From Apis mellifera (taxonomy: Eukaryota > Arthropoda > Insecta > Hymenoptera > Apidae): DNA of 64,000 bases. The stretch spans positions 10,542,009 through 10,606,008 of the forward strand of contig NC_037648.1 in the NCBI RefSeq assembly GCF_003254395.2, written 5' to 3'. The translations under genes and the position numbers were made by a program. The notes beneath the pieces were generated by a model. The model saw only the letters and a program-made list of their open reading frames with translations, did no database searches and was not told where the DNA came from. The number at the start of each line of letters is the position of its first letter. Position 1 is the first letter of the stretch. This document shows positions 1 to 12,167 of this stretch, piece after piece.

Positions 1-2
1 TG

Positions 3-218
3 AAAATAAGACAAGAAAGACTTGTATTAAATAAATATACAAGTAATAAGAAAATTGGATGGGATTTTACAATTTTTGACATAAGTATTTGTGTTGTGTT
101 ATATGTTGCATCTGCTATTATTCTCATATTAGTATGCATAAAATTTGCAGTCAAAAGAACTTACAGAAAACGAAATTATGTTAGTTTATTTGCAAAATGT
201 GATTTTTATTTTTGTTAA
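3..218 (+). CDS. C-terminal end of an unidentified membrane protein (partial)
   Basis: This is an open frame running from the left edge of the window to a TAA at 216-218, about 71 codons with no internal stop. It contains one strongly hydrophobic stretch of about 24 residues (ISICVVLYVASAIILILVCI at its core). A short basic and cysteine-containing tail follows (KRTYRKRNYVSLFAKC). That is the profile of the last transmembrane segment and cytoplasmic tail of a membrane protein. I do not recognise the family; the rest of the gene lies to the left of the window. It is convergent with the palmitoyltransferase gene downstream. The segment could be a whole terminal exon or the tail of a longer one, because the upstream splice site is not visible. 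Confidence 0.5.
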   Translation, partial: KIRQERLVLNKYTSNKKIGWDFTIFDISICVVLYVASAIILILVCIKFAVKRTYRKRNYVSLFAKCDFYFC

Positions 219-1202
219 TCAAAATATTTAAAATTTAAAAAAAATACATTTTTAAAAAATTAATTGAAAATTGTGAGAGTATAGTGTGTTATAAACATAT
301 TGTACATATATTATTTCCATAATTATATAATTTTTTTTAAAAAAATATAATATCAATAGATATATGGTTTTAATTACTGTTTAAAATAGTAATAACTAAA
401 ATTATAATTCATAAAATATTATGGTACATATTTATTATATATTAATTTAGTAATACATATTGTTTGCAATACATTATATATAAAATATAAATATTTGAGA
501 TTATATGTTAGAATGAAAAAGATATTGTGATAACTATTTAAACTTAATGTATAAAATTTTATAATGAGATTATTTTTTCTTTACATGACGTAATTTTCTT
601 TACAATTTATTAATAAATACAAGTTCTAAGGCTCAATATAAACTATACATTTAACATTATTGTATTAAATTAAAAAATATATAGTAAAAGTTATTTAAAT
701 AACATTTATGTAACATCATATAATATCAATGCTTTTAAAACTAGTCTTACCAATGTACAATATACATTAATATAAATTACATTATGTTTAATACAAATTA
801 TTACATAAAAATTTCCTAATATATGTAAAATTGACAATTGTTAGATAAACTAAATTAAACTTTTATGTGTAAATATTAAAATCAAACTCAATATTTTGAT
901 AAAATATATTTATTCTAATATTTTTTTAGATTTCTACAATTTTTTCAACGAAAATGAAAACTAATATTATAGTTTTTATGAGGATAAAAATTATAAATCA
1001 TATGATTTTTAATCTGATTTTAAGAATATATTTTTAAATGTATTATATTACATTTAACAATATGTGCTTTGTAATATATATAATAAAGATTAATTAATAA
1101 GAGAGAGAAAATAACAAATGTTTTTATAAATTTTACAAATTTATTAATTTTTTTATAATTATAATTTAAAAATATGAAATATTCATAAAATATTTATATA
1201 AT
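219..1202. other. A+T-rich intergenic region between two convergent genes
   Basis: Nearly a kilobase of very A+T-rich DNA between a gene ending at 218 and one whose stop lies at 1203. It presumably holds the 3' untranslated regions of both. I see no open frame, RNA gene or ordered repeat in it. Confidence 0.5.
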
Positions 1203-2060
1203 CTATTTCCATTTAGAATTTGTATAAAACCATGAGTTTGATGTATCCCATATTACACCATTATGTGGTAATTGAGATTTTATATAAGGAAGTATCCATG
1301 TAAGATACCATCGGTCACCTAATACTTCCTTTATATTTTGCTTCCAACCTAAATCATATATATGTATTTCTTTATTATTCTCATTAGCTACGTTACCTTT
1401 AAACACTAAACAAATATGATAAATCCATAAAACTCCAGTGTATAACATTCCTACTGCAGATACAATATATAAAATCAAATAAAACTGATTTATAGAGCCA
1501 TCAAATCCAAAAATGAATATTGCTATAGGAAAGATAATTTTAATGAGTGATATAGGAAATTCAAAATGTATTCTATTCCAAATAAACAAATTATTATAAC
1601 AAAAACTATATGTTGTTGCTATAAATAAATATAGAAGAAACATAATAAAATATCTATGATTAAAATGACCAATGCAACATCCAGTAAAAATACAATGATG
1701 ATCTCTTTTTAAAATACAAATATTACATATAGAGCAATGCCATGAACGAGGAGGTGCTAGAGTTTCACATAAAGCACACAGTCTCCAACCATTTTTTGTA
1801 TTTGCAGCACTTATTGGCATAATATCTCTTCTGGTGCTAGTATCACAAAAAACTATATATGTAAAATTTCCAACTATGTTTAGCATAATAAAATTTCCAA
1901 AAAAGAAATGCAAAATATATGATAATGATCCATATTCATATATTGCTGGTAGCACTACCCATAATTCAAACCAATATATTATTGGTACAATTGTTAATAT
2001 AAAAGTCATAGAAAAAAAATCACTCAACGTACGAGGCCAAATTTTTTTTCGGATAATCAT
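1203..2060 (-). CDS. DHHC-type protein S-palmitoyltransferase (ZDHHC24-like)
   Basis: An intronless 285-aa gene for a membrane enzyme that attaches palmitate to protein cysteines through a thioester. The cysteine-rich zinc-binding domain spans about residues 93-137. It has the ordered cysteines and histidines (CALCETLAPPRSWHCSICN) and the catalytic DHHC tetrad at 120-123, followed by the usual NHRYF. Hydrophobic segments flank it: two before (about 17-40 and 50-71) and two or more after (about 138-155, 168-215). This matches the four-helix topology of the family, and the length is close to ZDHHC24 proteins. All catalytic residues are present. It faces DDX11 across a 496-bp shared upstream region. 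Assignment to the DHHC family is near certain; assignment to the ZDHHC24 subgroup rests on size and overall look and is weaker. Confidence 0.9.
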   Translation of the reverse strand: MIIRKKIWPRTLSDFFSMTFILTIVPIIYWFELWVVLPAIYEYGSLSYILHFFFGNFIMLNIVGNFTYIVFCDTSTRRDIMPISAANTKNGWRLCALCETLAPPRSWHCSICNICILKRDHHCIFTGCCIGHFNHRYFIMFLLYLFIATTYSFCYNNLFIWNRIHFEFPISLIKIIFPIAIFIFGFDGSINQFYLILYIVSAVGMLYTGVLWIYHICLVFKGNVANENNKEIHIYDLGWKQNIKEVLGDRWYLTWILPYIKSQLPHNGVIWDTSNSWFYTNSKWK

Positions 2061-2556
2061 TTTATATCTTTTAATTATTCTTGAACACGTGATTCTTCAA
2101 TAGATACACTTCTTATTAATACTACTTATTCTATCACGATATCGATAGAATATGTTATCGTAACCTAAAAATTAAAATATTTTAAAATATATTTTTTAAT
2201 TAAATAATTTTATATATTATATATATAAATATATATATACCAGATAATTTATTAAATTCATCATTTTTATCTAGGAATTATCAGTATTTATTCATAAATT
2301 TTGTATACGCGTGAAGTTTGATTTTTTATCTAATTTTAATCGATATTTACTTACTTCATAGTATTGTTTTACGATTTAATTTAAAAATGCTATTGTACAT
2401 GTACTTATGTGAAATACATAATATTATATCGAGAAATTTTTATGTTATATATATAATTTAAATATTATAAAAATATATACTATAAAAAAAAGCATATATT
2501 TCAATTTCAAAAATAGTTTTCTAATATAAAATTTTATTTTATTTACACAAAATAAT
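2061..2556. promoter_or_regulatory. Probable bidirectional promoter with a DRE-like site
   Basis: This 496-bp segment separates the divergent start codons of the palmitoyltransferase (-) and DDX11 (+). At 2140-2147 it contains the palindrome TATCGATA, identical to the insect DNA-replication-related element bound by DREF in Drosophila. The motif sits about 80 bp upstream of the palmitoyltransferase ATG. The remainder is A+T-rich with no other motif I can defend. The role as a shared promoter is inferred from gene geometry. Confidence 0.5.
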
Positions 2557-4826
2557 ATGCAATCTATTGAAGAATTTCCTTTTCCTTTTTCTCCATATTT
2601 AATACAAAATCAGTTTATGAAAGAATTATATAAATGTTTAGAAAATGCTAAATTAGGTATTTTTGAAAGTCCAACTGGTACTGGTAAATCTATGTCTATT
2701 ATTTGTGGTGCTCTAAAGTGGTTACTTGATTATGAAAAACAACAAAGAAATCAATTAACAACTGCAATTTCTGAACTTGATGAACAAATTAAACAATATA
2801 ATGATTCTTCTATTAATTGGTTTTTTGTACAAAGTCAACAGATAGAATTAAATAACAAACGACAAATATTACAAACAAAATTAAACAATATCTTTCAATA
2901 TGAACAAAGAAAGAATACATTAAAAGAGATAACTAGAAATATATATAATAAGAAAAAAAATTCATGTAATAAAAATATAAATTCTATAAAAAAAAAAGAT
3001 GAAACAGATAATTCAATTGATAAAAACAATAAAAATGAAAACATTGAGGAAGAATTGCTTTTAGAAGATATGGAATATTTAGAAAATTTTGAAGATGAAG
3101 ACAAAGAAGAAGTTTATGAAAATATAAAAATTTTTTTTTGTTCTAGAACTCATTCTCAATTATCTCAATTTATAGGAGAACTCAAAAAGAGTCCTTATTC
3201 AAAAAATGTATCTGTAGTAACATTAACATCTAGGTATTATATATAAGTATAATTTTATAAAAATAAAATAAGTTTTCTAAAAAAATTTTTTTCCTAATTT
3301 ATATAATAATTTTAGGCAAAATTATTGTATTAATAAAAATGTAAAAAAATTGAAACATTTGAATTTAATTAATGAATGTTGTTTACAATTGCAAAGAAAA
3401 AAGACAACTGTTAAAGATGAAAAAGATCTTAAAAGAAGAAAGACAACAACTAATTGTCCCTTTATACCAGGAAATCAAGATCTACTTTTAGGTGAAATTT
3501 TAATACAGATTCAAGATATTGAAGAAATTGTTCAAAAAGGAGAAAATCTTAAAACCTGTACATATTATACATCAAGAAAAGCTATTCCATATAGCCAATT
3601 AATATTAGTACCATACAATTCCATATTACATAAAAACACTAGAGTTAGTTCAGGAATCAATTTGAAAGGCAATGTATTAATAATTGACGAAGCTCATAAT
3701 TTACTTGAGGCTATTGAAAAAATGCATAGTGTTGTAATTACAGGTAAAAATCTATTGCATTGTTATAACCAACTCTGTCAATATCAAAAAAGGTAAATAT
3801 ATTTTATTTTGATAACTAGTATTATTATTACAAATTTTATTAGTATTTAAAAAGATATTTGTTTTAGATTTCAAAATTTATTCTCAGCTAAAAATGTTTT
3901 AAGCTTATCTCAATTAAACTTTTGTTTGAGAAAACTTTTAACAATTTTGGGAGCTACCACAAAATCAAATCCTGATGATTTTATAAATGTAAAAATATCT
4001 CCAAAACTGTATAAAATAGAAGAAATAATGACAGAAATTGACACAGTAAATATATTTGAATTATTGAAATTTATTAAGAATTCTCAATTATGTCATAAAT
4101 TGCAACAATTCATAGAACAATATGATACAAATTTAAAAATTCATAATTATAATACAAAAACATGTGGTATAAAGCAATTTTTAAATTCAATTAAAACTAA
4201 AGATATAGAATCTGATGTAATGACAAACATCGAATCAAATGAAGAACAATTAAATAATCCAATAATAGCAATTGTAAATTTTTTAGAATGTTTACAAAAC
4301 TGTTCTACTGATGGACGCATATCTGTTATTCCTGGTCCGACTGTTGGACAAAGTATTATGAAATTTCTTTTATTAAATCCAGCAGTACATTTTCATGATA
4401 TTGGTATATTGATAAACTTAGCTTATAATTTATAATTTTTTATAATTTAATTATAATTCTTTTTTTCAATTATGATATTTAAATCTAATTTTTGATATAA
4501 TTATTTTTATAATATTTTATATAAAATTTATTAATTTTTTAATATTATTTTAATTATTATTAGTTCGAGATGCTAGAGCTGTAATATTAGCTGGAGGAAC
4601 AATGGCACCAATGAATGAATTTATAGAACAATTATTTATAGCAGCAGGTGCTGCACCTGAAAGAATTGTTACATTTTCATGTGATCATGTAATTCCTAAA
4701 GAAAATATAATATGCAATATTATAACTCATGGTCCAACTGGTATTGAATTTGAATTTAATTTTCAAAATCGAGAAAATACGAAATTGGTAAATATAAAAA
4801 TTTTAAAAATAATTTTATTATAAAAT

Positions 4827-4886
<60 letters not shown>

Positions 4887-5797
4887 TAATATATATAATA
4901 TATATAATATAAAAAATTTATATAAAATAATATATATAATAAATGAAATATTTCATAAAAAAAATAGTTGGATGAATTAGGGAGAACATTACTCAATTTA
5001 AGTAATATCATACCAGCTGGCATTGTAGTATTTTTACCCTCCTATAATTTTGAAGAACTTGTATATAAACATTTAGAAAAATCTGGTATTATTGCAAAAC
5101 TTTCTTTAAAGAAACATATTCTTCGAGAACCAAAATTAGCTTCTCAGGTAATGTTAAAACTTTTTTTTATATGATTTTTTATATAAATTATAAATTTAAA
5201 ATAAATAATTAATTATTATAGGTAAATAAAATTTTGGAAGAATATTCATTTTATATAAAACAACCACAAAATTCACAAAATGGATCATTATTATTTAGTG
5301 TGGTTGGAGGTAAATTAAGTGAAGGATTAAACTTTTCTGATGATTTAGGAAGATGTATTATAGTTGTAGGAATGCCTTATCCTAATATCAAATCATTAGA
5401 ATTACAAGAAAAAATGAAATATTTAAATGAAAATATTGTATGTATTATTTTATTTCTTTATTATAATAAAGAATCTTGATTAATATTATACATATTTATT
5501 TTTCAATTTATATATTTTTTTTTCTTTTTTTATTAGAAACCAGATGCTGGCCAAAACTTCTATGAAAATTCATGCATGAAAGCAGTAAACCAATGTATTG
5601 GAAGAGCTATTAGACATATTAATGATTATTCAACAGTAATATTATTAGATAAACGATATATTCATAAAACTAAAGTATTGCCACATTGGATTCAACGTAC
5701 ATTAATGATTCACAAAACTTTTGGTAGTATGATTGGCATTTTAGCTAAATTTTTTAATAAGAAGAAAATTAACTTTGATAAAAAAAATGACAAATAA
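2557..5797 (+). CDS. DDX11: ATP-dependent DNA helicase DDX11/CHL1 (iron-sulfur, XPD family)
   Basis: A superfamily-2 5'-3' helicase that unwinds replication intermediates and supports sister-chromatid cohesion in the nucleus. Predicted exons: 2557-3233, 3316-3792, 3868-4403, 4564-4787, 4968-5147, 5222-5437, 5537-5797. All have GT/AG borders and consistent phase and give 856 aa. Visible motifs are Walker A SPTGTGKS at residues 38-45 and the DEAH box at 350-353. Cysteines suited to the FeS cluster occur between them (C230, C247/C248, then NCPF and TCTYY). Later come the helicase-C motif blocks VVGGKLSEGLNF and QCIGRAIRH. A long Lys/Asn/Glu-rich insert lies at about 85-195, where DDX11 proteins normally have one. 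Intron 4 carries a TA microsatellite. The 3' end is convergent with the mutarotase-like gene, with only 167 bp between stop codons, so transcripts may overlap. The initiating ATG precedes the conserved FPFSPYLIQ start of the family. Confidence 0.95.
4834..4911. repeat. TA-dinucleotide microsatellite
   Basis: A pure AT run of about 45 bp, followed by interrupted TATATAATA units. It lies inside intron 4 of DDX11. Confidence 0.9.
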
Positions 5798-5964
5798 AAA
5801 TAGAAATATAATAATAAATACGTAACATAAATGATATTTTATATATTATTAGTTATATAATATTAATATTAATAGTATAATTTTAGAAAAAACTTTTATT
5901 ACAAACATTTAAATTATATAAAATTTATAAAATAATAAGAATTAATACAAATATAAAGATTTGA

Positions 5965-8003
5965 TTACATATAATTTGCAAGATGCACTTCAAATTTATA
6001 TGTCAGATCATGATAATAAACTTGACCAGGATATAATATAGAACACGGAAAATGTGACTGAAAAAATTTGTTTCATATATTAATTCTTATCTAAAAAAAA
6101 TTATTTGCAAAAAATACTCACATAATGGATTGCATTAGGATAATTTTGTGGTTGGATACTGAAAGCACTATACTTTTTATATTGAGCTCCATTTTTTCCC
6201 AAAATAAATTCTATCTTTTTAGGTACAGTTATTATTTTTTTATATTGTTTTTCAACTTTCATTTCTTCTTCTTCATCTTCATAATCACTTTTATATAGTT
6301 CATCATTTTCTTCAATTTCCCCAATATCCTACATAATATTATTAAATTAATTTCATGATATTTAAGATAAGATTTGAATTAATTAAAATATTAATTTACT
6401 TCTAATAATTCATATGTAGGTAAAAGTTCTGAACTAATTTGAGGTGGTAAACGACCTCCAGTATAAAATTGTACTCCACGTTGATCTGAATAAATTTCTA
6501 AAGCACTAAATATTAATAAATATCAATATTTAAAATATATATTTTAAATATATAATTAAATATATATTTATTATTATTAATATTTAAATATCTATATATC
6601 TAATAAATAATTAATATATTTGATTTATATGTACCGTCCACTTTTTACATGCCATACTTTGGCTACAAATGAGCTACCAGATTGTCCACTTTTTGTAACA
6701 CACAAATTATGATCATAACCTTCTCCAGGTGGTACCTGACAAAATTGAAAAATAAGATTTAAAAATAATATTTTATAAATAATAAATAAGATTCAATACT
6801 ATTTTAAAAATATTAACATAATTTATATATTATTCGTTTAATATTATAAAAATATTATATTATAATTTTATACTTTTTCCATATATTCTCCTAGAATTCT
6901 AGGTATTCGAAAATCCATTACTGTTCCACCTACTCCACGTATAGCACCTGTTGGAATTGGATCTGTATAATCCGCAAATGTCCATCGATCACAATTCAGT
7001 AGTACTTTATGTTTTTTCAATTCAGCTTCTCCAGAATCCTATTATTATTTTATTATTATTATTTTATTTATTTAATCAAATATATGTTTAAGAAAATATT
7101 ACTTACATGTCCAGCTAAATTAAACATAGATCCATGTGATAAATTCACTATTGTTGGTTTTGAAGTTGTTGTTCTCATACAAATATCAAGCTTATTATCT
7201 GAAGTCAATTTAAATCTTATTGTAGTTAACACTGCACCTGGATAGCCTTCCTCACCATCTTGACTTAAATAGCTCATAACAACTGAACATCCAGCAATGT
7301 AAGAATCCCAAATTTTACGACCAAATCCATTTGTCTAGTGAAAATATACAAATAATAAAATTATTATTGCTTTTATTTATATATTAATATATGATGTAAT
7401 TAATTAATACTCCTCCATGTAAATGATGTTTTCCATTAAAATCATTTTTTGTTAATTCATAATCTCTGCCTCTAATAGTAATATGTCCATTTTTAATACG
7501 ATTTGCACATCTGCCTAATATACAACCAATAAATGGATTTGTTACAGGATTTGTATATCCTGTAATAGTTATATTTTAATTATGGTATTATTTAATATTA
7601 TTGTTATTATTGTAATAATAGAATTATTATTACAATTATAAGTAAATAATTATAATAATAATAAAATTATACCTTTTATATTATCAAAGCCAAGAACAAT
7701 ATCAGCAGAATATCCATATTTATCTGGACATTTTAAAGATACAATTGTGGCACCCCAAGTAATAACAACAATTTCCATTCGATTAGTATTTACCATAGTA
7801 TATGATTTTATCGTTTTTGGTATAACATCAGATAAAATTTGATCTCTATCATCTAATTACAATAATCTATTATCAATTTAAATGTTATATTATATTAGTT
7901 CTATTAAAATAAAAATCTCATTAATCAGTTTACCAATCCAAATTTCTCCAAATATTCCTTCTGTAATTGTTACATTTTTGCAATTGCAAGCATGAAAATC
8001 CAT
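5965..8003 (-). CDS. Aldose 1-epimerase (galactose mutarotase) family protein, probably catalytically altered
   Basis: Nine predicted exons (descending): 8003-7934, 7852-7673, 7559-7411, 7334-7107, 7038-6874, 6735-6635, 6505-6400, 6328-6122, 6057-5965. They give 432 aa in one phase-consistent frame. Family hallmarks: WGATIVSL then VLGF near residues 54-80; GRCANRI; LHGG with H131; the block KPTIVNL...FNLAGH at 192-209; PTGAIRGVGGTVMDF; and the closing QNYPNAI and ILYPGQVY. True mutarotases interconvert alpha and beta anomers of galactose or glucose. At the catalytic acid position (family NLTNHSYFNLAG) this protein reads NLSHGSMFNLAG: the histidine is shifted one place and Gly201 takes its slot. 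The catalytic base Glu (family LETQN) is Gln392 (IQPQN). An acidic, lysine-rich insertion at about 334-375 lengthens it relative to the usual 340-350 aa. Family assignment is firm; loss of activity is inferred. Confidence 0.9.
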
Positions 8004-8626
8004 ATTTAATGATATAATACTGCAATATTATATATATTTAAATAACATCTTATTTAATATAATAATAATAATAAACTTACATTAAAACAATAATTTTATT
8101 TTTCATTCACTACTATAAAAAAATTTAAAGTATTTCATTGAATTTCTTTTTTGTTTAGACAATAGAAAATCATTTTTTAATATTCAAACAAAAACATTTT
8201 CTATTATAAAAATATAATAAAAAAATGATATTTATATATATTTTTGCTATTATTTTAAATGATTTATTAATAATAATAAGGCATCATCTACAATTTGTGA
8301 TGCTTTAATGTTACAATAATTATAGTAAATAATATTATATATATTTCAATTACTATTTATAATTTATATAATTAATATTTATAGAATAATGTACAATGCT
8401 TGGAAAAATACATGAATTTTTAGTGCAAATCAGACACCGCATTAATACATTTCCCATTCAATTTTCATGTTTTATTACATTTAAATTTGTTAAGTAAAAA
8501 ATCGAAGACAATATTTTTTATTGCATTTTTTTAACGAAATTATTTTTATAATTTTGTATAATAAATCTGATATTTTTTTTTGATATTGTATCATTTAATT
8601 TTTTATTGTTTTATGTATATTACTGA

Positions 8627-8833
8627 TCATGCAGTGTCCAATATATCTTTGTTTGGCAAACTATATCCATCGCAGAAAATTCTTTGAAATTTCTACATCT
8701 TCATACAACTGTTAGAGTTATATTACATCAAAGATTCCTTCCTCAAGCTTTGGATTCTGCATTATATTACTTTAAGGCGCACACCAAAGCAGTCACTTGT
8801 TACTTAAATACACGTGGAACACATTGCACTTAG
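8627..8833 (+). other. Unassigned exon-like open frame (low confidence)
   Basis: A 68-codon stop-free stretch without a plausible ATG, ending at TAG 8831-8833. A pyrimidine-rich tract and CATGCAG (AG at 8633-8634) precede it like a splice acceptor. Its composition is less A+T-biased than the flanks, with peptide features such as LHQRFLPQALDSALYYFKAH. I recognise no family. It could be a terminal exon, a decayed gene fragment or chance. Confidence 0.2.
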
Positions 8834-9664
8834 CTTATTAGTAATATTCTTATAACTACAGAGTAATTTAAAATTTAAATAAATCATCATAATTACGGAT
8901 TTACGGGTTGCAGTACATTCTACGTCTTATAAGTTCACATATTACAAAACAATACTGATACAAAATTAATTTTATATATAAATATTGAATAATCAAAAAT
9001 TTCTAATAAAATTATGATAAACTTCTCAATATCAATAATTTTCAATTTTAATTAATTAAAAATATCAGAATTGTTTATCATATTTTTCAACAAATAAATG
9101 TAAATATATATAATAAAATAGATACCACAATAAGTATTTTGTATACATAAAAAATACGCTTGTTTCATAATTATCTTCTTGGTCAATCATGTTATTGTAC
9201 AAATTATTATTTATAAGCAGCATGCATAATTTCAACAAAAAAATATTTACATTTTAAGTTTATATTGAAAGAAACATATTCAAAATAACAATAGTTTTCA
9301 TATTATGTTATTTAAATAAAAAAATTTAATTTTTCAAAAAAAAATAATGATTTTACATTTATTAAATTTTATAACATATGATTTAAAATATTTATTGCAA
9401 ATATGAAATTATATTATTTATATAGTTATTCTGAACAATGTTTCTTCATATATGTTATTTCTAATCAACAAAATATATAATCTATAAATGGACTTTGATG
9501 AAATATAAAATTGGATTTTTCTTATTTTCAGGTAAAGAACTTATATAAAAAATAAATATAGCTTAGACTAGCACTGACGGCGATTGAACGCCATTATATC
9601 ATTCATAATTTATATTTGTCTAATATTACACTTGGTAAGTAATTTATTATCAATTATTATTAAT

Positions 9665-9668
<4 letters not shown>

Positions 9669-9728
<60 letters not shown>
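9669..9728. repeat. (GA)n microsatellite, 30 units
   Basis: Sixty bases of uninterrupted GA/TC repeat. It is a purine/pyrimidine-asymmetric tract able in principle to form a triplex, and in flies GA repeats bind GAGA-type factors. Its location, 2.4 kb beyond the slipper stop codon, does not suggest a promoter. Confidence 0.95.
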
Positions 9729-9731
<3 letters not shown>

Positions 9732-12167
9732 TATTGGTATTAGCATTCTAAGATTTCATTAAATATTTTTCAATTGTTTTGGAAGCATTTTCAACTTTTT
9801 TATCTTTCTTAATATATTAAGTACATGATACTAGCACCGCAATATATCTTTGTACAACATAGAAAGGCATATCCATGAAATATTTATTCTATAGGTCTTT
9901 AATAACATCATAAATATTTCAGTCAATTGTTTAATTATTTTTTATCATATATAAGATTTCACAAATTGAACTTTGAAAAAGTATATAAAAATATAATAAA
10001 TTGATGTATACAAGAACTAACTTAATATATTAAATATATTTTTCTTAATATTTAAATATATTTTTTGTAATTAATTAATTTTAAAAAAATTTTATTAATA
10101 AAAAGAAATTTTAAAATATTTTTCAAATTGATAAAAAAATATATTAAAATATAAGATTTTAATATAAAATTTATGCAAAACAATAATATTTTGAAAATTA
10201 TATTAAAAAAATACTTCTTCAAAGTTTTTTTTCTTCTTTCTTCTTTTCCAATGTTTATATACATTAAGACATATTCTACAATACTGATTATTATTTAAGA
10301 TATTACTATAAAAACAGTTTTGAAATAAAAATTTGTTCTTTTCTCATATTTTACATTCTATGAGGTCAAAAAATAAATGGATTATTTTGATTCCATAAAA
10401 CGGCGTAGAATATATGCAACATGTAAATAAGTTTTGATTAGCATTTGTAAGTTTAATCTAAATCATATGTTAGTTATTTGTTACAAAATCAATTAACATG
10501 CACATATCAAAATCAAATTTAGGTCGATTTTTTTAGCAATTATGAAGATACGGAATATAAATCAAAATAAAGGATTTTATAAATTAATTTCATTTTTATT
10601 TTCTATCCAAATGATAGAAAATAGAAAAGAAATATATTGATATAATATCCAATATTTTGATTATCTATTAACATCTTAAATAAATTCTAGGGCACTCATG
10701 CATTTAAAATTTCAAGAAAAATTACATACTTTACATAATCAATATAAAGGAATGTATTGATCATTATTACATTGTTAAGCAAACAATAACTATCCAATAT
10801 GTACTTGTATGTACAATAGTGATTATGTATATGGAGTGTCCTTGTTCAAAAATTTTTGTAAGTATATCACACATTAGATGATTAATATAATTTATAAATG
10901 AACTAAATATGTTAAATATTTTTCTACATATATGCCAATCATTTTAATATTATTTTTATAAAAGAAATATTATTTTAACTGCACATGGCATACTAAATTA
11001 AAGCTATCACACTAGTAGCTTACAAATGCATTAAAATTGCTACTGTACAAACTTTTCACATTTGTATCTAGTGCCATGGTATAAAGATTAAAAGTTAATA
11101 AAATAACATACGAATTTGATAATTTAATATCAAAGAAAACGTATATCTATTATACAATTCTTATCAATTACAGATGTTTCATACTTAAGCATATACAGGA
11201 AAACATTGTCTTTAGGAAAAGTTACTACAATCTATTGTATATAAAATTATTCTACAAGTATATATTTATACATATTGTCACAAAGTAATATTTAAAAAAA
11301 TGATAAATAATCTTGTTAAATAATCAACAATGTTTTCCTGATTATATGTTTCATTTTATATCTCATTGCAATATATAATTAGTTTCAACAATTATTTTTT
11401 TCAGTCACAAAAATTTTGATGGAATGTAAATTATGATTATCATTAATATTTGTAATAAATATGAGCAGACAGTTGTAAAACTAAAGGAACAACAAAGTCT
11501 CATTTCTCTAAGATGATATTAGACAAACAAATATAAAATTTAATTTTTAATATTCTGAAAAAAGAGTTAATACCATTTTAAATTGCATAATATAACAAAT
11601 ATATAGGATTTTATATATATTTTTCAGAATATTTGAATTAAAATATTTATTCTTTTTTATAGTTTTTCAAGTATTCATGCAAATGATAGAAATATATAAT
11701 ATTTAAATATACTAAATACTAACAGCAGATGCAGGATGTGCGGAATGTATGAATAAAATATTTATAATACATAAAATATAATTTAAAAATATTGTGTAGT
11801 ATTGAATGGTCAATACAAGAATTATTTTGATATTTATATTATTTCTACAAAATATACATGAGACATGTCAGTTCTTTATTAAATTAAAAACAGTCTAATT
11901 AAATACAAGAGTCTTTTATAAGAATGTCTCAGTATATGGAATGTTATATTCTTACTGCATTTGATGTTCAATATTAATATATGATAAAATGTTTTGCAGG
12001 AGGCAGTGCTTTGACAACGTGCATCGCTGTATTTTCTAATTATGATTTAATAAATTTCTGCCATACCATAAATTGTTTGATTCATGTGATTGTAAATTGA
12101 GTGTTACTTTCAAGATTGACAAAACTTTTTGAATTCCTAATTATCTGTCATTTTAAATAAGCCAATG

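Larger units (their letters stand above)
8004..12167. other. 4-kb stretch without a confident gene (5' side of mutarotase-like gene, 3' side of slipper)
   Basis: This region probably contains a 5' leader exon of the mutarotase-like gene: an acceptor TTGCAG lies just before its first coding exon on the minus strand, at about 8021-8026. It may also hold a long 3' untranslated region of slipper. Most of it is A+T-rich. Exceptions are a somewhat GC-richer patch at 8630-8940, a GA microsatellite at 9669-9728, and a small GGCG/CGCC hairpin at about 9580-9593. An open frame at 10052-10264 is low-complexity Ile/Lys/Phe and is not considered coding. Confidence 0.4.

Noticed and set aside
4826..5023. 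Minus-strand open frame rich in Tyr-Ile repeats
   Set aside because: It is simply the translation of the TA microsatellite in DDX11 intron 4.
7009..7245. Plus-strand open frame of 78 codons
   Set aside because: It is antisense to a well-supported exon of the mutarotase-like gene and partly covers an intron.
9575..9600. Possible tRNA-like GGCGATTGAACGCC stem
   Set aside because: Only a 4-bp stem is present; no acceptor stem, anticodon arm or T-arm consensus could be laid out around it.
9669..9728. GA repeat as a GAGA-factor promoter element
   Set aside because: No gene start is nearby; best treated as a microsatellite.
10052..10264. 70-codon minus-strand open frame
   Set aside because: Low-complexity Ile/Lys/Phe/Asn sequence typical of A+T-rich non-coding DNA, with no splice or homology support.
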